A stretch of DNA of 6,519 nt from Paracoccaceae bacterium. Lineage in GTDB: Bacteria; Pseudomonadota; Alphaproteobacteria; Rhodobacterales; Rhodobacteraceae. The stretch is taken from assembly GCA_015485375.1 (NCBI GenBank), contig WFTU01000047.1:1-6519 (forward strand). Reading direction: 5' to 3'. How positions within the stretch are numbered: position 1 is the first letter of the stretch; the number at the start of each line of letters is the position of its first letter. The notes beneath the pieces were generated by a model. That model was not told the DNA's origin. It saw nothing but the letters and a program-made list of their open reading frames with translations, and did not search any database. Below are positions 5,023 to 6,519 of this stretch, piece after piece. The position numbers and the translations under genes were made by a program.

Positions 5023-6519
5023 TCACTCGGCCGCCTGCACCTGCGGCGCGCCACCGTCGCGGAATTTGGCCAGCAGATATTCCCGCCGTTTTGCCGCCTT
5101 GGCCGCCGCTGCCTGTTTGACGTGGCCGAACCCGCGAATTTGCAACGGCAGTTCCGCCAGTTCGATAGCAATATCGCGCGTCTCCGGCGTCAGCCCCGCC
5201 TGCACCTCTTTCATGGTCCTGACGTATTCGCGGATCAACGCCCGCTCCATTTTCCGCTCGGCGGTATAGCCGAACAGATCGAACGGCGTCCCGCGCAGGA
5301 ATTTCAGCCGCGACAACAGGCCGAAAGCCTTCATCATCCACGGCCCGAACTCCGATTTCACCGGATTGCCGTTGCTGTCCTTCCTGCCAAGGACCGGCGG
5401 CGCCAGATGGAACCGCATGGCCCGCACGCCGCTGAAATGCTGCTCCACCGCCGTTTCCAGCGTGTCGCGATGCAACCGCGCCACCTCGTATTCGTCCTTG
5501 TAGGCCAGCAACTTGTGATAGCCCCGCGCCAGCGCCGCGCCGAATTCCGGATCGACCGCTTCGGCAGCCGCCACCCGCTTGCGGTATTTCTTCGCCAGCC
5601 GCGCATTCTGGTATTTCGCCAGATGCGCCGCGCGCACCTCCAGCGGATCGGTGCCCTCGGGCATCGCCACCACCGTCCCGCCCAGCGCCTTGAGCGCCTG
5701 CTCGGGAAACGCCACCGCCCAGCGCCCGATCTTCAGCGCCAGCAGATTGCCCTCGACTCCGGCCCCGTTCAGCTCCACCGCCCTCTCGATCGCTTCCAGC
5801 GACAGCGGCACCAGCCCCGCCTGCCACGCCGCCCCCAGCATCAGGACATTGGCATAGATCGCATCGGCCAGAAATTTCTCCGCCAGTTTGGTCGCATCCA
5901 GCATCGACAGCGCCTCGCCGCCGATCCGCGCGCTCAGCGCCATGCTCATCCGGTCCACCGGCAGGCTGAAATCCGTGTTGCGGGTAAAATCTCCGGTAAT
6001 GATCTGGTGCGCATTGCAAACCGCCTTTGTCCGCCCCCGCGTCATCAGCCCCAGCGTTTTCGCGCCGGAAGAGGTCACCAGATCCCCCCCGATCAGCGCA
6101 TCCGCCTCGCCCACCGCCACACGAATGGCGGAAATATCCTCGGGCCGCTCCGCCAGACGACAATGGATATGCACCGCGCCGCCCTTCTGCGCCAGCCCCG
6201 CCATCTCCATCACACCGGCGCCCTTGCCCTCCAGATGCGCCGCCATCGCCAGCAACGCGCCGACCGTCACAACGCCCGTGCCGCCAACACCGGTAATCAC
6301 GATGTTATGCGTGCCGTTGATCGCCGGCAGCTCCGGCTCCGGCAGATCCGGCAGATCGAGCGCCGCCTTCTCCGGCTTCTTCACCTCGGCCCGTTCCAGA
6401 GTCACAAACGCCGGACAAAACCCGTCGATACAGGAAAAATCCTTGTTGCAGGACGACTGGTCAATCTCGCGCTTGCGGCCCAGCTCGGTTTCCAGCGGCA
6501 GGATCGAGACACAATTCGA
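5023..6519 (-). CDS. Fused indolepyruvate ferredoxin oxidoreductase, C-terminal part (N-terminus beyond window)
   Basis: The visible 498 residues match the C-terminal part of the one-chain indolepyruvate:ferredoxin oxidoreductase of proteobacteria, a protein of roughly 1,150 residues. The enzyme oxidatively decarboxylates indolepyruvate or other arylpyruvates to the acyl-CoA, reducing ferredoxin, in aromatic amino acid breakdown in the cytoplasm. The visible part opens with a cysteine cluster (C3, C24, C30, C35; CNKDFSC then FCP), probably an iron-sulfur site. Next comes the gamma-type 2-oxoacid oxidoreductase domain, with the glycine-rich ITGVGGTGVVTVG near residues 75-87 and the conserved MEMAGLAQKGGAVHIH. 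From about residue 295 a helical C-terminal region follows (KKYRKR, FHLAPP, LRGTPFDLFGYTAERKMER), typical of the fused family. The thiamine-diphosphate and pyruvate-binding domains lie outside the window. The frame is intact from the edge to the TGA at 5023. Confidence 0.95.
   Translation of the reverse strand, partial: SNCVSILPLETELGRKREIDQSSCNKDFSCIDGFCPAFVTLERAEVKKPEKAALDLPDLPEPELPAINGTHNIVITGVGGTGVVTVGALLAMAAHLEGKGAGVMEMAGLAQKGGAVHIHCRLAERPEDISAIRVAVGEADALIGGDLVTSSGAKTLGLMTRGRTKAVCNAHQIITGDFTRNTDFSLPVDRMSMALSARIGGEALSMLDATKLAEKFLADAIYANVLMLGAAWQAGLVPLSLEAIERAVELNGAGVEGNLLALKIGRWAVAFPEQALKALGGTVVAMPEGTDPLEVRAAHLAKYQNARLAKKYRKRVAAAEAVDPEFGAALARGYHKLLAYKDEYEVARLHRDTLETAVEQHFSGVRAMRFHLAPPVLGRKDSNGNPVKSEFGPWMMKAFGLLSRLKFLRGTPFDLFGYTAERKMERALIREYVRTMKEVQAGLTPETRDIAIELAELPLQIRGFGHVKQAAAAKAAKRREYLLAKFRDGGAPQVQAAE

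Noticed and set aside
3899..5269. Plus-strand open frame of 456 codons
   Set aside because: It crosses the porin end, the terminator and two minus-strand genes. Its product has no coherent domain and the frames it overlaps are clearly coding.
5015..6163. Minus-strand open frame of 382 codons
   Set aside because: Out-of-frame shadow of the oxidoreductase gene; Gly/Ala/Arg-rich low-complexity product with no family features.

Overview
The window looks like chromosomal DNA from a Gram-negative alphaproteobacterium, most likely of the Rhodobacterales. Grounds for this are the high GC content with dense coding, exported proteins with Sec signal peptides, a beta-barrel porin ending in Phe, a CcdA-type cytochrome c biogenesis protein, and a fused one-chain indolepyruvate ferredoxin oxidoreductase. 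The assignment rests on protein character only and was not tested by a search. No tRNA, rRNA, CRISPR array, insertion sequence or phage gene was seen.

Layout. Bases 1-931 (minus) hold most of a membrane-anchored alpha/beta-hydrolase-like protein that runs off the left edge. Just upstream of it on the same strand lies ccdA (981-1727), a six-helix thiol electron carrier. A 108-bp divergent gap separates ccdA from a small TusA/SirA-family sulfur carrier on the plus strand (1836-2069). Two exported proteins follow on the plus strand: a von Willebrand factor A (VWA) protein with a Met/Thr/Glu-rich tail (2166-2936) and a 330-residue outer-membrane porin (3138-4130). The 201-bp gap between them is rich in structure: a 13-bp hairpin, a 19-codon open frame with a good Shine-Dalgarno, and a 16-bp palindrome lying over a perfect TTGACA box. 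A strong terminator after the porin is shared with a convergent gene.

The right third is all minus strand. First comes a tandem SpoIIAA/STAS-like protein (4187-4927), then the C-terminal 498 residues of the fused indolepyruvate ferredoxin oxidoreductase (5023-6519), whose N-terminal part lies beyond the window.

How the genes may work together. ccdA and the TusA-like gene both handle thiol or persulfide chemistry and share a control region. The VWA protein and the porin both act in the envelope. The oxidoreductase belongs to aromatic amino acid or arylpyruvate catabolism in the cytoplasm. There is no clear sign of one dedicated new system. The points most worth a second look are the porin leader region, the tandem STAS protein, the VWA protein's cysteine pair and tail, and the hydrolase with membrane helices placed before its catalytic domain.
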